DNA of 64,000 bases, from positions 1-64,000 of the forward strand of contig CAZCUN010000003.1 of assembly GCA_964502215.1 (NCBI GenBank). The letters are read 5' to 3'. Below are positions 9,630 to 17,568 of the stretch, one piece after another. The stretch's first letter is position 1. Each line of letters opens with the position of its first letter. A program made the translations under genes and the position numbers. Source of the DNA: JAALLB01 sp964502215 (lineage in GTDB: Bacteria; Pseudomonadota; Alphaproteobacteria; Rhizobiales; Rhizobiaceae). The notes under the pieces were generated by a model. That model worked only from the letters and a program-made list of their open reading frames with translations, searched no databases and was not told where the DNA came from.

Positions 9630-9920
9630 ATGAAGTTTGCCGTTTGTGTATCCTTTAACATAAAGCCTGAGTTCTCATCCCAGTTTATGTCGCTTGTCAC
9701 TTCGAATGCTAAACAATCACTTGCTGTTGAAGACGACTGTTTAATCTTTCATGTTTGCGCAAATGAAGAGCAGCCAAGTGAGGTTTTTCTTTATGAGATT
9801 TATACATCAAGTGAGGCTTTTCAGGCGCATTTGAAGACAGCACATTTTCTTCAGTTTGATTTAAAGATAACTGATATGATTATTGATAAGACAGTCAAAA
9901 CATATGCGACTGTCATTTGA
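9630..9920 (+). CDS. ABM-domain protein (YgiN-like putative quinol monooxygenase)
   Basis: A 96-residue protein with the dimeric alpha/beta-barrel pattern of antibiotic-biosynthesis-monooxygenase (ABM) domains: an opening strand with the FNIKPEF motif, CLIFHVC in the middle, and the FLYEIYTSSEAFQAHLKTAHF segment typical of YgiN/LsrG-like proteins. LsrG-type members process autoinducer-2 phosphate; others are quinol oxidases or have no known substrate. It starts 154 bp from the divergent dehydrogenase gene and precedes the lactonase gene by 9 bp, so those two are likely co-transcribed. Confidence 0.75.
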   Translation: MKFAVCVSFNIKPEFSSQFMSLVTSNAKQSLAVEDDCLIFHVCANEEQPSEVFLYEIYTSSEAFQAHLKTAHFLQFDLKITDMIIDKTVKTYATVI

Positions 9921-9929
9921 GGTGAATTA

Positions 9930-10730
9930 ATGGAAAAGCTCTGGGAAGTTTATGCCTTAAAATATGCGGAACGAAATACGAGAACCAGGGCAGATAGTTT
10001 TTTGTTTGATGATGATCACGCCAGTCCACATGATATGGATTATTTTATTTGGGTTCTTAAGTCTGGTGATAAAACAATTGTTGTTGATACTGGTTATGAT
10101 GCGCTAGAGGCGAAGCGGCGTAACAGACCGATTATACGTGACCCAGCTCAATCATTAAACGCACTTGGTTTGAATGCAGAGGAAATTGATACCGTAATAA
10201 TTACACATCTTCATTACGACCATGCTGGCGGGTTAGGGCGTTATCCAAAAGCTACATTTCATTTGCAAAAATCAGAAATGGAATTTGCGACAGGGCCCTG
10301 TATGTGTAGCGATGTAATCCAAATGCCATTTACAGCAGACCATGTTTGCGAAATGGTTCATAAGATTTATTCAGGACGCGTAGTCTTTCATGAAGGCGAT
10401 GGCTTCGTTGCAGAAGGTGTGAGCGTGCATTGTGTTGGCGGGCACTCACGCGGACTTCAAGTTGTACGCGTAAAAACTGCTCAAGGATATCTATGCCTTG
10501 CCTCGGATGCTTCGCATTATTACGAAAACTTCCTTGCACAAAAACCATTTCCCATTGTTGTTGATATGGAGAATATGATTGAAGGGTTTAGCATAATTCA
10601 AGAGCTTGCTAGCAATAAATCTTTTGTCATTCCAGGCCATGATCCAATTGTAACAAAGGTCTTTCCAAATTTTGGTGAATCTGGTTTTATCTGGCGATTA
10701 GATAAAGAGCCACTAAGACCAATTCCCTAA
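9930..10730 (+). CDS. Metallo-beta-lactamase-fold lactonase (AHL-lactonase-like)
   Basis: This 266-residue hydrolase has the dinuclear-metal motif HLHYDH at 93-98, a third His in VGGHSRG, the bridging Asp in ASDASHY and the last His in IPGHDP. This set and the length match the AiiA/AttM group of N-acyl-homoserine-lactone lactonases and their sugar-lactone relatives. The Tyr after the bridging Asp (SHYYEN) is where AiiA-type enzymes have their catalytic Tyr. It lies between an ABM gene and an acid-sugar kinase with gaps of 9 and 19 bp. In that context it may open a sugar-acid lactone for catabolism rather than quench quorum signals. Confidence 0.82.
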   Translation: MEKLWEVYALKYAERNTRTRADSFLFDDDHASPHDMDYFIWVLKSGDKTIVVDTGYDALEAKRRNRPIIRDPAQSLNALGLNAEEIDTVIITHLHYDHAGGLGRYPKATFHLQKSEMEFATGPCMCSDVIQMPFTADHVCEMVHKIYSGRVVFHEGDGFVAEGVSVHCVGGHSRGLQVVRVKTAQGYLCLASDASHYYENFLAQKPFPIVVDMENMIEGFSIIQELASNKSFVIPGHDPIVTKVFPNFGESGFIWRLDKEPLRPIP

Positions 10731-10749
10731 ACCCACGCAGAGGTGTTCA

Positions 10750-11988
10750 ATGCTATTAGGATGTATCGGGGACGATTTTACGGGATCAAGTGATATCGCA
10801 AATACAATTGCAAAAGCAGGTATGAGTGTAACTCAATATACGGGAATTCCCAAAGGTAATGCGGATAAGTCGGTTGAGGCAGGGGTTGTCTCACTCAAGT
10901 CCAGAACAAACCCAGTTGAGGAAGCGATTGCACAAAGTCTTGAAGCTGCCGAATGGTTGCTTGCGCAAGGTTGTGAGCAAATATTTTTCAAATACTGCTC
11001 TACTTTTGACTCAACACATGAAGGCAATATTGGCCCTGTAGCTGAAGCGTTGGCAGATTATTTGAAAGAAGACCAAGTTGTCTTTTGCCCTGCATTTCCT
11101 GCAACTGGGCGTTCAATTTATCAAGGTCACCTGTTTGTAAATGATACATTGCTCAGCGAAAGCGGTATGAAAGACCATCCGCTTACACCCATGACAGATT
11201 CAGACCTAAGACGCTGGTTGTCGCATCAAACTAAATGGGATGTGAAGCATGTTTCGCATTCTCAAACTTTACTGGGGGCTGTGGAAGTTGTGAAACAAAT
11301 GCGGGAAAATGCACCAGCTTTTTATATTGCAGACGCAATTAGAGATGAAGACTTATTGGTATTAGGAGAGGCCTTAAAAGATAGAAAACTGCTTACTGGT
11401 GGATCAGGCTTAGCACTTGGACTGCCAAAAAACTTCCGCGACAAAGGTCAAATCGGGTTAAGTAAAACTACTTGGAAAAAGGCAGGTGGAAGAGCGGTCA
11501 TATTGTCTGGCTCTTGTTCAATTGCAACTAGGGGGCAAGTTGAAGTTTATAGCGCAAAACATCCATCTTTAGAGCTAACAGCAAAAGATATTTTTTCTCA
11601 AACCCAAACCCCTGAAAGTGTTTGTGACTGGGTCATGAGCCTTGATGATGTGCCTTTAATATATACATCTGCTGATCCATCCGTGGTTAAAGCAGCACAA
11701 CAAGAATTTGGCCAAGAAATTATAGCAGAAAAAATAGAAGGCTTTATGGGAGCTGTATCAAGCGAAATGGTATCGCGTGGGGCTAAGTGCATCATTTCCG
11801 CAGGAGGAGAAACCTCTGGCGCAATTGTTAAAGCTTTAAAAGTGCAAGCAATGGAAATTGGACCAGAAATTGCAGCTGGTGTTCCCGCACTAAGAGACAC
11901 TCATCAAGATTTGGTCTTGGCTCTAAAGTCTGGAAACTTCGGAAAAGAAAGCTTCTTTGAAGATGCTTTAAATGTTTTAGTATCATAA
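10750..11988 (+). CDS. Four-carbon acid-sugar kinase family protein (OtnK-like, DUF1537)
   Basis: A 412-residue member of the two-domain DUF1537 family. The N-terminal substrate domain opens with IGDDFTGSSD (about 6-15); the C-terminal nucleotide domain shows LSGSCS near 255 and GGETSG near 356. Characterised members phosphorylate D-threonate, D- or L-erythronate and related acids before a PdxA2-type or aldolase step yields dihydroxyacetone phosphate. Here no PdxA2 or OtnC gene is adjacent, but a beta-decarboxylating dehydrogenase of another family lies about 1.3 kb away. The gene is in line with the lactonase and a small membrane protein. Confidence 0.87.
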   Translation: MLLGCIGDDFTGSSDIANTIAKAGMSVTQYTGIPKGNADKSVEAGVVSLKSRTNPVEEAIAQSLEAAEWLLAQGCEQIFFKYCSTFDSTHEGNIGPVAEALADYLKEDQVVFCPAFPATGRSIYQGHLFVNDTLLSESGMKDHPLTPMTDSDLRRWLSHQTKWDVKHVSHSQTLLGAVEVVKQMRENAPAFYIADAIRDEDLLVLGEALKDRKLLTGGSGLALGLPKNFRDKGQIGLSKTTWKKAGGRAVILSGSCSIATRGQVEVYSAKHPSLELTAKDIFSQTQTPESVCDWVMSLDDVPLIYTSADPSVVKAAQQEFGQEIIAEKIEGFMGAVSSEMVSRGAKCIISAGGETSGAIVKALKVQAMEIGPEIAAGVPALRDTHQDLVLALKSGNFGKESFFEDALNVLVS

Positions 11989-12016
11989 TAGAATTCTGTT
12001 GAAGTGAGCAAAATTT

Positions 12017-12373
12017 ATGTTTGATCTTATTGATATCACCGCAATAATTTTAGCTGCATTCTTAGTGGCTGTAGCATTGCTAAACATAAAAAACGGTCGT
12101 TACGTTTTAGCCTTGGCATTTGTTTTAATTGCATTCATTCCGCTTATGTGGGCTGGGCTAATTCGCTTTCACATACCTCAAACACTCATTTGGATGAGTA
12201 TGTATATTTTTGCCATCATTTTTTTATGGCAAGGTTTTTTAGGGCTTGTGACACGCAGTGTTGATAATCATATTTTTGCGTTACCGGACCAGTTTGGCGA
12301 AATTGGGCGAAATATCTTATCTATTTTGGTGTCAGGCGTTTTTGCTATTTTGATTGTCCTAACTTGGTATTAG
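12017..12373 (+). CDS. Small hypothetical membrane protein
   Basis: An unrecognised 118-residue protein with about four hydrophobic segments (roughly 5-20, 28-48, 56-80 and 96-116) and short loops. It begins 28 bp after the acid-sugar kinase gene and could share its transcript. Its size and topology are compatible with a small subunit of a TRAP-type transporter, but no large TRAP subunit is nearby and I see no signature, so the function is left open. Confidence 0.55.
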   Translation: MFDLIDITAIILAAFLVAVALLNIKNGRYVLALAFVLIAFIPLMWAGLIRFHIPQTLIWMSMYIFAIIFLWQGFLGLVTRSVDNHIFALPDQFGEIGRNILSILVSGVFAILIVLTWY

Positions 12374-12488
12374 TAAAGCGATGTTGATAACGTAAGGCAA
12401 TAAACCTCTTGTCCTTACATTGCATTTCGTTCAGAATCGGCAAAATTCGAGTCACCTGTGACTTGGATAAATAGAATGTAGGGATCGA

Positions 12489-13733
12489 ATGTATAAACTC
12501 TCACTTGCTACTATTCCACTTTCCGCAATGTTATTTGCGCAACCTTGTGTTGCTGAAGACACTATAAAAATTGGTGTTCTGGCTACACTGAAAGGCGCTT
12601 ATACCGTCTTAGGAGAAGATGCTGTTCGCGGTGTAAAAGTGGCGCTTGACGAAGTGGGTGCAGAAATTGCTGGAAAGAAAATTAAGCTTGTTGTGAAATC
12701 AATTTCAACATCGCCAGAGAGTGCCGTTAAAGCTGCAGAAGAATTGTTACAAAGCGATGTTGATTTGATTATTGGGCCATTGTCGTCTGATCAAGGTATT
12801 GCAATTAAGGATTTTTCAAAAACAAAAATTCAAGCAACATTTATCAATGGTATTTCAGGCGCTGTCGAAACAACTTTTGTAAATCCATCAAATAATTTTT
12901 TTCGTTTTAATACGGATAATGCTCAATGGTCAGCTGGTCTTGGGCAGTATGTTTTCAATGAAAAAGATTTCAAAAAAGTAGCTGTCATTGCTGAAGACTA
13001 TTCCTTTAATCATGCACAAGTTTTTGGCTTTGAAAATGAGTTTTGTTCTGCTGGTGGTGAAGTGACACAACGCCATTGGCTGCCTCTAGGTGAGAATGAA
13101 TATTCAAAAACAATTCAAGATATTTCTGAAGATGTCGATGCAGTTTATCTGGGCTTAAGTGGTAGTGCAGCTATTCGCTTCGTCGAAGAATTTCAACAAA
13201 CGGGGCGACAAACAAGCTTTATTGGAAGTTCGATTACAGTCGATGGCGCCCTCTTAAACGCGCCAGACGCACTTAAGCCAAACCTTATAGGAATGGCATC
13301 ATCAGGTCCTCAGGCAGATACTTGGGGGGATGATGCCTGGCAAGCATATGTGACGCGCTATAAAGATTTGTTTTCACCAGAGCAAAGGTTTGTTGCTCCT
13401 TCTATTATTGCAACAGGCTATCATAATGCAGCTTTAGCGTCACTTAGCTGCATTGCAAGCGTTAAAGCCGATTTGTCAGATGGACATGAGAAGTTCCGGC
13501 AATGTCTTGGTGCGCTAGAATTAAATGCACCAAATGGCCCTATAAAATTAGATGCTAACAGACAGGCAATTGCCAACAATTATGTGACAGAAATTATTAA
13601 GCAAGAAGATGGTAGTTTGGTAAAAAAGCTAGTTAAAATAGAAAAAAATGTTGAGCAAACATTAGGACTCGCCACAAAAGACTTTGCTGCACTAGGTATG
13701 CCGTCACGCGATAATAAAGTTTGTAAAAAATAA
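12489..13733 (+). CDS. Periplasmic ABC substrate-binding protein, branched-chain amino acid type
   Basis: This 414-residue secreted protein has an N-terminal signal peptide (cleavage probably after CVA, about residue 22) and then the type I periplasmic-binding fold of LivJ/amide-binding proteins. Seen features are IKIGVLATLKGAYTVLGED, the helix RGVKVALDEVGAEIAGKKI, and LIIGPLSSDQG. Ligands of this group include amino acids, amides, urea and aromatic acids. No LivH/M/F/G partner lies beside it; the next genes encode a different ABC class. It is either an orphan receptor or feeds a distant permease. Confidence 0.87.
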   Translation: MYKLSLATIPLSAMLFAQPCVAEDTIKIGVLATLKGAYTVLGEDAVRGVKVALDEVGAEIAGKKIKLVVKSISTSPESAVKAAEELLQSDVDLIIGPLSSDQGIAIKDFSKTKIQATFINGISGAVETTFVNPSNNFFRFNTDNAQWSAGLGQYVFNEKDFKKVAVIAEDYSFNHAQVFGFENEFCSAGGEVTQRHWLPLGENEYSKTIQDISEDVDAVYLGLSGSAAIRFVEEFQQTGRQTSFIGSSITVDGALLNAPDALKPNLIGMASSGPQADTWGDDAWQAYVTRYKDLFSPEQRFVAPSIIATGYHNAALASLSCIASVKADLSDGHEKFRQCLGALELNAPNGPIKLDANRQAIANNYVTEIIKQEDGSLVKKLVKIEKNVEQTLGLATKDFAALGMPSRDNKVCKK

Positions 13734-13754
13734 GAATCTTAAAACTTTTAATTT

Positions 13755-13780
13755 AGCATTAGTAAATGCTTTGCTTTTTT
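13755..13780 (+). terminator. Possible weak Rho-independent terminator
   Basis: A short hairpin AGCATT-AGTA-AATGCT (13755-13770) is followed by TTGCTTTTTT. It lies between the orphan binding-protein gene and the polar-amino-acid ABC operon. The stem is only 6 bp and not GC-rich, so the call is tentative. Confidence 0.4.
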
Positions 13781-13846
13781 CCTCATGGTTTGCAAGACTG
13801 CAAGTAGCAATGTGCAAATCGCATTGGAATTAGGATTGGGGTTTAA

Positions 13847-14635
13847 ATGAAACGGGAAGTTCCGACTTCAAATGTCAGTACCACGCTTGAAGTAAATGAC
13901 TTACATAAATCATTTGGCGATTTGGAAGTTCTTAAGGGCGTGTCTCTAACCGCACAAGAAGGTGACGTTGTTACAATGATCGGGGCAAGTGGGTCTGGTA
14001 AATCAACCTTCTTGAGATGTATTAATTTACTTGAATTACCAACCGCCGGTGACATTAAACTCAAAGGCGAGTATGTTGAATTTAAGAACGGCAGAGATCA
14101 TCTTATTCCAAGCAATAAAAGACAGGTAGAACGCTTTCGAGCGCAACTTGGTATGGTCTTTCAAAGTTTTAACCTATGGCAACATATGACGGTTATGCAA
14201 AATATCATGGAAGGCCCTGTGCAAGTTTTAAAGACTTCTAAGGCTGAAGCAAAAGAGCGTGCTGAGAGTATTTTAAATCGTGTTGGCCTTTGGGATAAGC
14301 AGTATGAGTATCCAGCATTTATGTCTGGTGGCCAGCAACAACGAGCCGCCATTGCTCGTGCCCTTGCGATGGAACCTAGCATCATGTTGTTTGATGAACC
14401 CACTTCAGCACTTGATCCTGAATTAGTCGGCGAAGTTTTAAAAGTAATTCAATCCCTCGCAGAAGAGGGACGTACGATGATCATGGTAACCCATGAAATG
14501 AAATTTGCCCGTGATGTATCGACAGAAGTGATATATTTACACGAGGGTAAAATTGAGGAGCAAGGAGCACCTTCACAGGTCTTTAATAATCCAAAAAGCG
14601 AACGCTGCAAAAAGTTTGTGCAGTCTGTTCATTAA
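13847..14635 (+). CDS. Polar amino acid-type ABC transporter ATP-binding protein (HisP/GlnQ-like)
   Basis: A 262-residue ATPase with Walker A GASGSGKST at 46-54, the Q-loop FQSFNLWQHMTVMQN, the ABC signature SGGQQQR (about 160-166), Walker B MLFDEPTSALDPE, and the switch His in MVTHEM. The insert between Walker A and the Q-loop is typical of the HisP/OccP group, which energises uptake of basic or polar amino acids and opines. It is the first gene of a four-gene importer operon (ATPase, binding protein, two permeases). Confidence 0.93.
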   Translation: MKREVPTSNVSTTLEVNDLHKSFGDLEVLKGVSLTAQEGDVVTMIGASGSGKSTFLRCINLLELPTAGDIKLKGEYVEFKNGRDHLIPSNKRQVERFRAQLGMVFQSFNLWQHMTVMQNIMEGPVQVLKTSKAEAKERAESILNRVGLWDKQYEYPAFMSGGQQQRAAIARALAMEPSIMLFDEPTSALDPELVGEVLKVIQSLAEEGRTMIMVTHEMKFARDVSTEVIYLHEGKIEEQGAPSQVFNNPKSERCKKFVQSVH

Positions 14636-14661
14636 AATAAATACCAAAGGGAGAAACTAAA

Positions 14662-15432
14662 ATGAAAAAATATTTATCAATTCTAGGCGGCACAGTTGCG
14701 GCTCTAGCGCTCAGTGTTCAACTGGCTTCAGCTGAGTTGAAAGTAGGCTTTGCTGCTGAAAACTATGCACCATTCACTGAAAAAGGGGCAGACGGCAATT
14801 GGAAAGGCTGGGAAGTTGAAATCAAAGACGCACTTTGTGCGGCAATGGGCGAAGAATGCACAGTTGTTGAAATTGCATGGGATGGCATCATTCCAGCGCT
14901 TACATCAAAGAAAATGGATGTAATTATTGCGTCAATGTCTATTACAGACGAGCGTAAGAAAACAATTGCTTTTTCTGATAAATACTACAACACACCAGCT
15001 GTAATCGTAGCGCCAAAAAGTTCTGGCGTTTCAGGCGATCCAGCAAGCGTAAGTGGTAAAATTGTTGGCGTGCAAGTTTCAACAATTCATGCAAACTATG
15101 TGGAAAAGCACTTTAAAGATGCAGAAGCTAAGTCTTACAACACATTCGATGAGCACAACCAAGATTTGGTTGCTGGTCGTGTAGACGCAGTTGTAGGTGA
15201 TTCACTAGCAATGCAACCCTTCCTCACAAGCGATTCTGGGAAGTCTTTTGAAATCAAAGGCGAGCTAAATGATGTAGAAGTCTTTGGCCCAGGCGTTGGT
15301 GTTGGAATGCGTAAGGAAGACACAGAGCTGATGGCAAAAGTAAACGCAGCAATTGCAAAAATCCGTGCTGATGGCACCTATGATAAAATTTCAAAGAAGT
15401 ACTTTGATTTTGACATCTACGGCGGCAAATAA
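14662..15432 (+). CDS. Polar amino acid-type ABC transporter substrate-binding protein
   Basis: A 256-residue periplasmic protein of the SBP_bac_3 family. The signal peptide spans about 1-24 (ends ASA-EL), followed by the lobe motif FAAENYAPFTEKGADG, WEVEIKDALCAAMG, and the family segment with MSITDERKKTIAFSDKYY. The Asp of the last third (VAGRVDAVVGDS) is where these receptors bind the alpha-amino group. A GGGAG ribosome site precedes the ATG. It sits 26 bp after the ATPase and 83 bp before the first permease; a hairpin in that gap would allow a surplus of binding protein. Confidence 0.92.
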   Translation: MKKYLSILGGTVAALALSVQLASAELKVGFAAENYAPFTEKGADGNWKGWEVEIKDALCAAMGEECTVVEIAWDGIIPALTSKKMDVIIASMSITDERKKTIAFSDKYYNTPAVIVAPKSSGVSGDPASVSGKIVGVQVSTIHANYVEKHFKDAEAKSYNTFDEHNQDLVAGRVDAVVGDSLAMQPFLTSDSGKSFEIKGELNDVEVFGPGVGVGMRKEDTELMAKVNAAIAKIRADGTYDKISKKYFDFDIYGGK

Positions 15433-15443
15433 GTCGTAACTTT

Positions 15444-15470
15444 ATCAGGGGGCTTTGCCCCCTGATTTTC
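15444..15470 (+). terminator. Hairpin terminator/attenuator inside the ABC operon
   Basis: ATCAGGGGGC (15444-15453) pairs perfectly with GCCCCCTGAT (15457-15466) around a TTT loop, followed by TTTC. It directly follows the binding-protein stop and precedes the permease genes. Such partial terminators commonly raise binding-protein yield over permeases. Confidence 0.75.
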
Positions 15471-15515
15471 TTTATACGATTACAAAATGTAATTGTTTGA
15501 TGGTCTGGAACTTCC

Positions 15516-16229
15516 ATGGAAAACGCATTAGAGATTCTTAGCTATTCCCCGCCTGGTTGGGGTGGCGCGTTATTGCGTGGATTATTAAGCACACTCCAGA
15601 TTGCACTAGGCGCTTATTTTCTAGGGCTTCTGATTGGATTAGGTGGAGCATTTGGAAAAATATATGGTGGCCCAGCTTTGCGCTGGTCATTGGAAGTTTA
15701 CACAACACTCATTAGAGCTATCCCGGAACTTGTTCTAATTTTATTACTTTATTACGCAGGCGCTGATTTACTCAACGCGGCTCTTGAAGGTTTAGGCTTT
15801 GAACGCGTTGATATTAATCCACTGGTAGCAGGCATATACGTCATTGGATTTGTTCAAGGTGCATATTCAACAGAAGTTTTACGCGGCGCTTTTTATGCAG
15901 TCCCGACAGGGCAAATTGAAGCTGCTAAAGCAATCGGCATGTCTTCATGGAAACGTCATACGCGTGTAGTTATTCCAGCTATGATACCTTTTGCTATTCC
16001 AGGTCTTGCAAACCTATGGTTGATCGCAACAAAAGAAACAGCACTCCTAGCAGTCGTTGGTTTTAGCGAGCTGGCATTAGTTACCAAGCAAGCAACAGGC
16101 TCTACAAAGTCTTATCTAACGCTTTATCTAGCGGCAGCTGCCCTTTATTTGAGTGTTACACTTGTATCCAATGTTATCTTTGGATTCATTGAACGTCATT
16201 ATAGGCGTGGCCAACCGGTGCAGGGGTAA
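15516..16229 (+). CDS. ABC transporter permease, HisQ-like
   Basis: A 237-residue inner-membrane permease with about five membrane segments. Its cytoplasmic EAA loop reads TGQIEAAKAIGMSSWKRHTRVVIPAMIPFAIPG, which couples to the ATPase. The N-terminal His/Glu/Gln-type signature (LLRGLLSTLQIALGAY, TTLIRAIPELVLI) is present. It ends 4 bp before the second permease start and forms the heterodimeric channel with it. Confidence 0.92.
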   Translation: MENALEILSYSPPGWGGALLRGLLSTLQIALGAYFLGLLIGLGGAFGKIYGGPALRWSLEVYTTLIRAIPELVLILLLYYAGADLLNAALEGLGFERVDINPLVAGIYVIGFVQGAYSTEVLRGAFYAVPTGQIEAAKAIGMSSWKRHTRVVIPAMIPFAIPGLANLWLIATKETALLAVVGFSELALVTKQATGSTKSYLTLYLAAAALYLSVTLVSNVIFGFIERHYRRGQPVQG

Positions 16230-16233
16230 ACTG

Positions 16234-16941
16234 ATGGAATGGTTCCCAGGTGAATGGTATTGGCTACCTGAATATTTGCCGCGCTTTGCGCAAGGGCTTT
16301 GGCTTACCATTCAGCTTTTGGTGATTTCAATTTTCTTTGGCATGGCATTGGCTATTCCAATTGGGCTTGTGCAGGTGACAGGGCCACGACCACTTGCTTG
16401 GCTTGCTAAAGCGTTTTGTACCGTTATTCGTGGCACACCTTTGCTTATTCAGTTATGGCTTATTTATTATGGCGTAGGATCGTTATTCCCTTCAATCCCA
16501 GGCATTCGTGAAAGCTTTCTTTGGCCAGTTTTAAGAGATGCATTTCCTTATGCTATTCTAGCATTCTCACTTAGCGTTGCAGGCTATGAAGGTGAGATTA
16601 TGCGCGGTGCATTTAGAGGCGTACCAAAAGGCGAACTTGAAGCAGCCCGAGCGATTGGCATGTCACCCTTTAAAGTCTTATGGCGTGTGTGGTTGCCGCG
16701 TGCGTTACAAAATGTATTTCCAACTTTAACAGGCGAATTTATTTTAACACTTAAAGCAACACCGCTTGCTGCTACGATTACTATTTATGAAGTCTTTGGC
16801 GTAAGTTCTATTGTGCGCCAAGATACATATAAAATTTATGAGCCATTATTATTTGTGGCGCTGATCTATTTATGCCTAGCAGCTGTTTTGATTTTAATGT
16901 TTAGATATTTTGAAAATAAAATCCCAAAGCGAAGTGCTTAA
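16234..16941 (+). CDS. ABC transporter permease, HisM-like
   Basis: A 235-residue permease, partner of the preceding gene. It has the signature FAQGLWLTIQLLVIS, TVIRGTPLLIQLWLIYYG and the EAA loop KGELEAARAIGMSPFKVLWRVWLPRALQNVFP. An open frame reaches upstream to 16153 inside the previous gene, but the ATG at 16234 follows the CAGGGG site and gives the expected family N-terminus (MEWFPGEWYWLPEYLPRF). Confidence 0.92.
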   Translation: MEWFPGEWYWLPEYLPRFAQGLWLTIQLLVISIFFGMALAIPIGLVQVTGPRPLAWLAKAFCTVIRGTPLLIQLWLIYYGVGSLFPSIPGIRESFLWPVLRDAFPYAILAFSLSVAGYEGEIMRGAFRGVPKGELEAARAIGMSPFKVLWRVWLPRALQNVFPTLTGEFILTLKATPLAATITIYEVFGVSSIVRQDTYKIYEPLLFVALIYLCLAAVLILMFRYFENKIPKRSA

Positions 16942-16942
16942 T

Positions 16943-17557
16943 ATGAAGAAGTACAGAGATTTAATTGAAGGAAAAGCAGCTTTAATTGTCATAGACATTC
17001 AAGCAAGTACCTTTATCGATGACAGTGTCGATCGCGCTATCCCTAATATGGATGGGTTTAAAGAGCGTATGTTGAAATCTCGTATTGCGATTGATAAAGC
17101 GCGTGCGTGCGATATTCCTGTTATTTTTATTCAAGAAATTCACCGTAAAGATTTAAGCGACTTTGGGCGCGAGCTTGACGGTGATGAAGAGGTGCATTGT
17201 TTAGACAACAATCCAGCGACAGATATCGCGGTTAAAGAAATGGGTTTCAGACCTGATGATTATCTAATTCCAAAACGTAGGTATTCTTCGTTTTATGGTA
17301 CAGATTTAGAAATTCTCCTGCGTGGTTTAAAAGTCGAAACACTTATTTTAGTTGGTGCACTGACTGATGTTTGTGTCCACTATACTTTTGTGGATGCACA
17401 TCAAGGTGATTATTTTTGCCGCGTCATAGAAGACTGCGTGGGTGGTTCTAGCATACAGGCTCACGATGCCTCACTTAAAGCTATGGAATATTTGCAAACC
17501 GGTGCAATACGTTCATTGGATGAAACGCTTCAAGCAATGGATGGTCATAAAAGTTAG
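16943..17557 (+). CDS. Isochorismatase-family cysteine hydrolase
   Basis: A 204-residue protein with the cysteine-hydrolase triad: Asp in ALIVIDIQ (about 17), a Lys in the middle (IPKRRYSSFYGTDLE), and the nucleophile Cys in LVGALTDVCVHYT, preceded by the usual cis-peptide region. Family members hydrolyse amides or vinyl ethers (nicotinamide, N-carbamoylsarcosine, isochorismate, ureidoacrylate). The ATG at 16943 begins one base after the permease stop, so it belongs to the importer operon and probably acts on the imported compound, most simply by releasing an amide nitrogen. It is convergent with dxs. Confidence 0.86.
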   Translation: MKKYRDLIEGKAALIVIDIQASTFIDDSVDRAIPNMDGFKERMLKSRIAIDKARACDIPVIFIQEIHRKDLSDFGRELDGDEEVHCLDNNPATDIAVKEMGFRPDDYLIPKRRYSSFYGTDLEILLRGLKVETLILVGALTDVCVHYTFVDAHQGDYFCRVIEDCVGGSSIQAHDASLKAMEYLQTGAIRSLDETLQAMDGHKS

Positions 17558-17568
17558 ATGAGTAAAAC

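Noticed and set aside
12374..12488. GTAAGG ... CCTTAC stem in the gap before the orphan binding-protein gene, considered as a riboswitch or terminator.
   Set aside because: Only 6 bp with a 15-base loop, no T-run and no known riboswitch core; too weak to report.
15254..15517. 87-codon minus-strand frame across the binding-protein gene and attenuator.
   Set aside because: It passes through the hairpin and the antisense strand of a clear SBP gene; no protein-like character.
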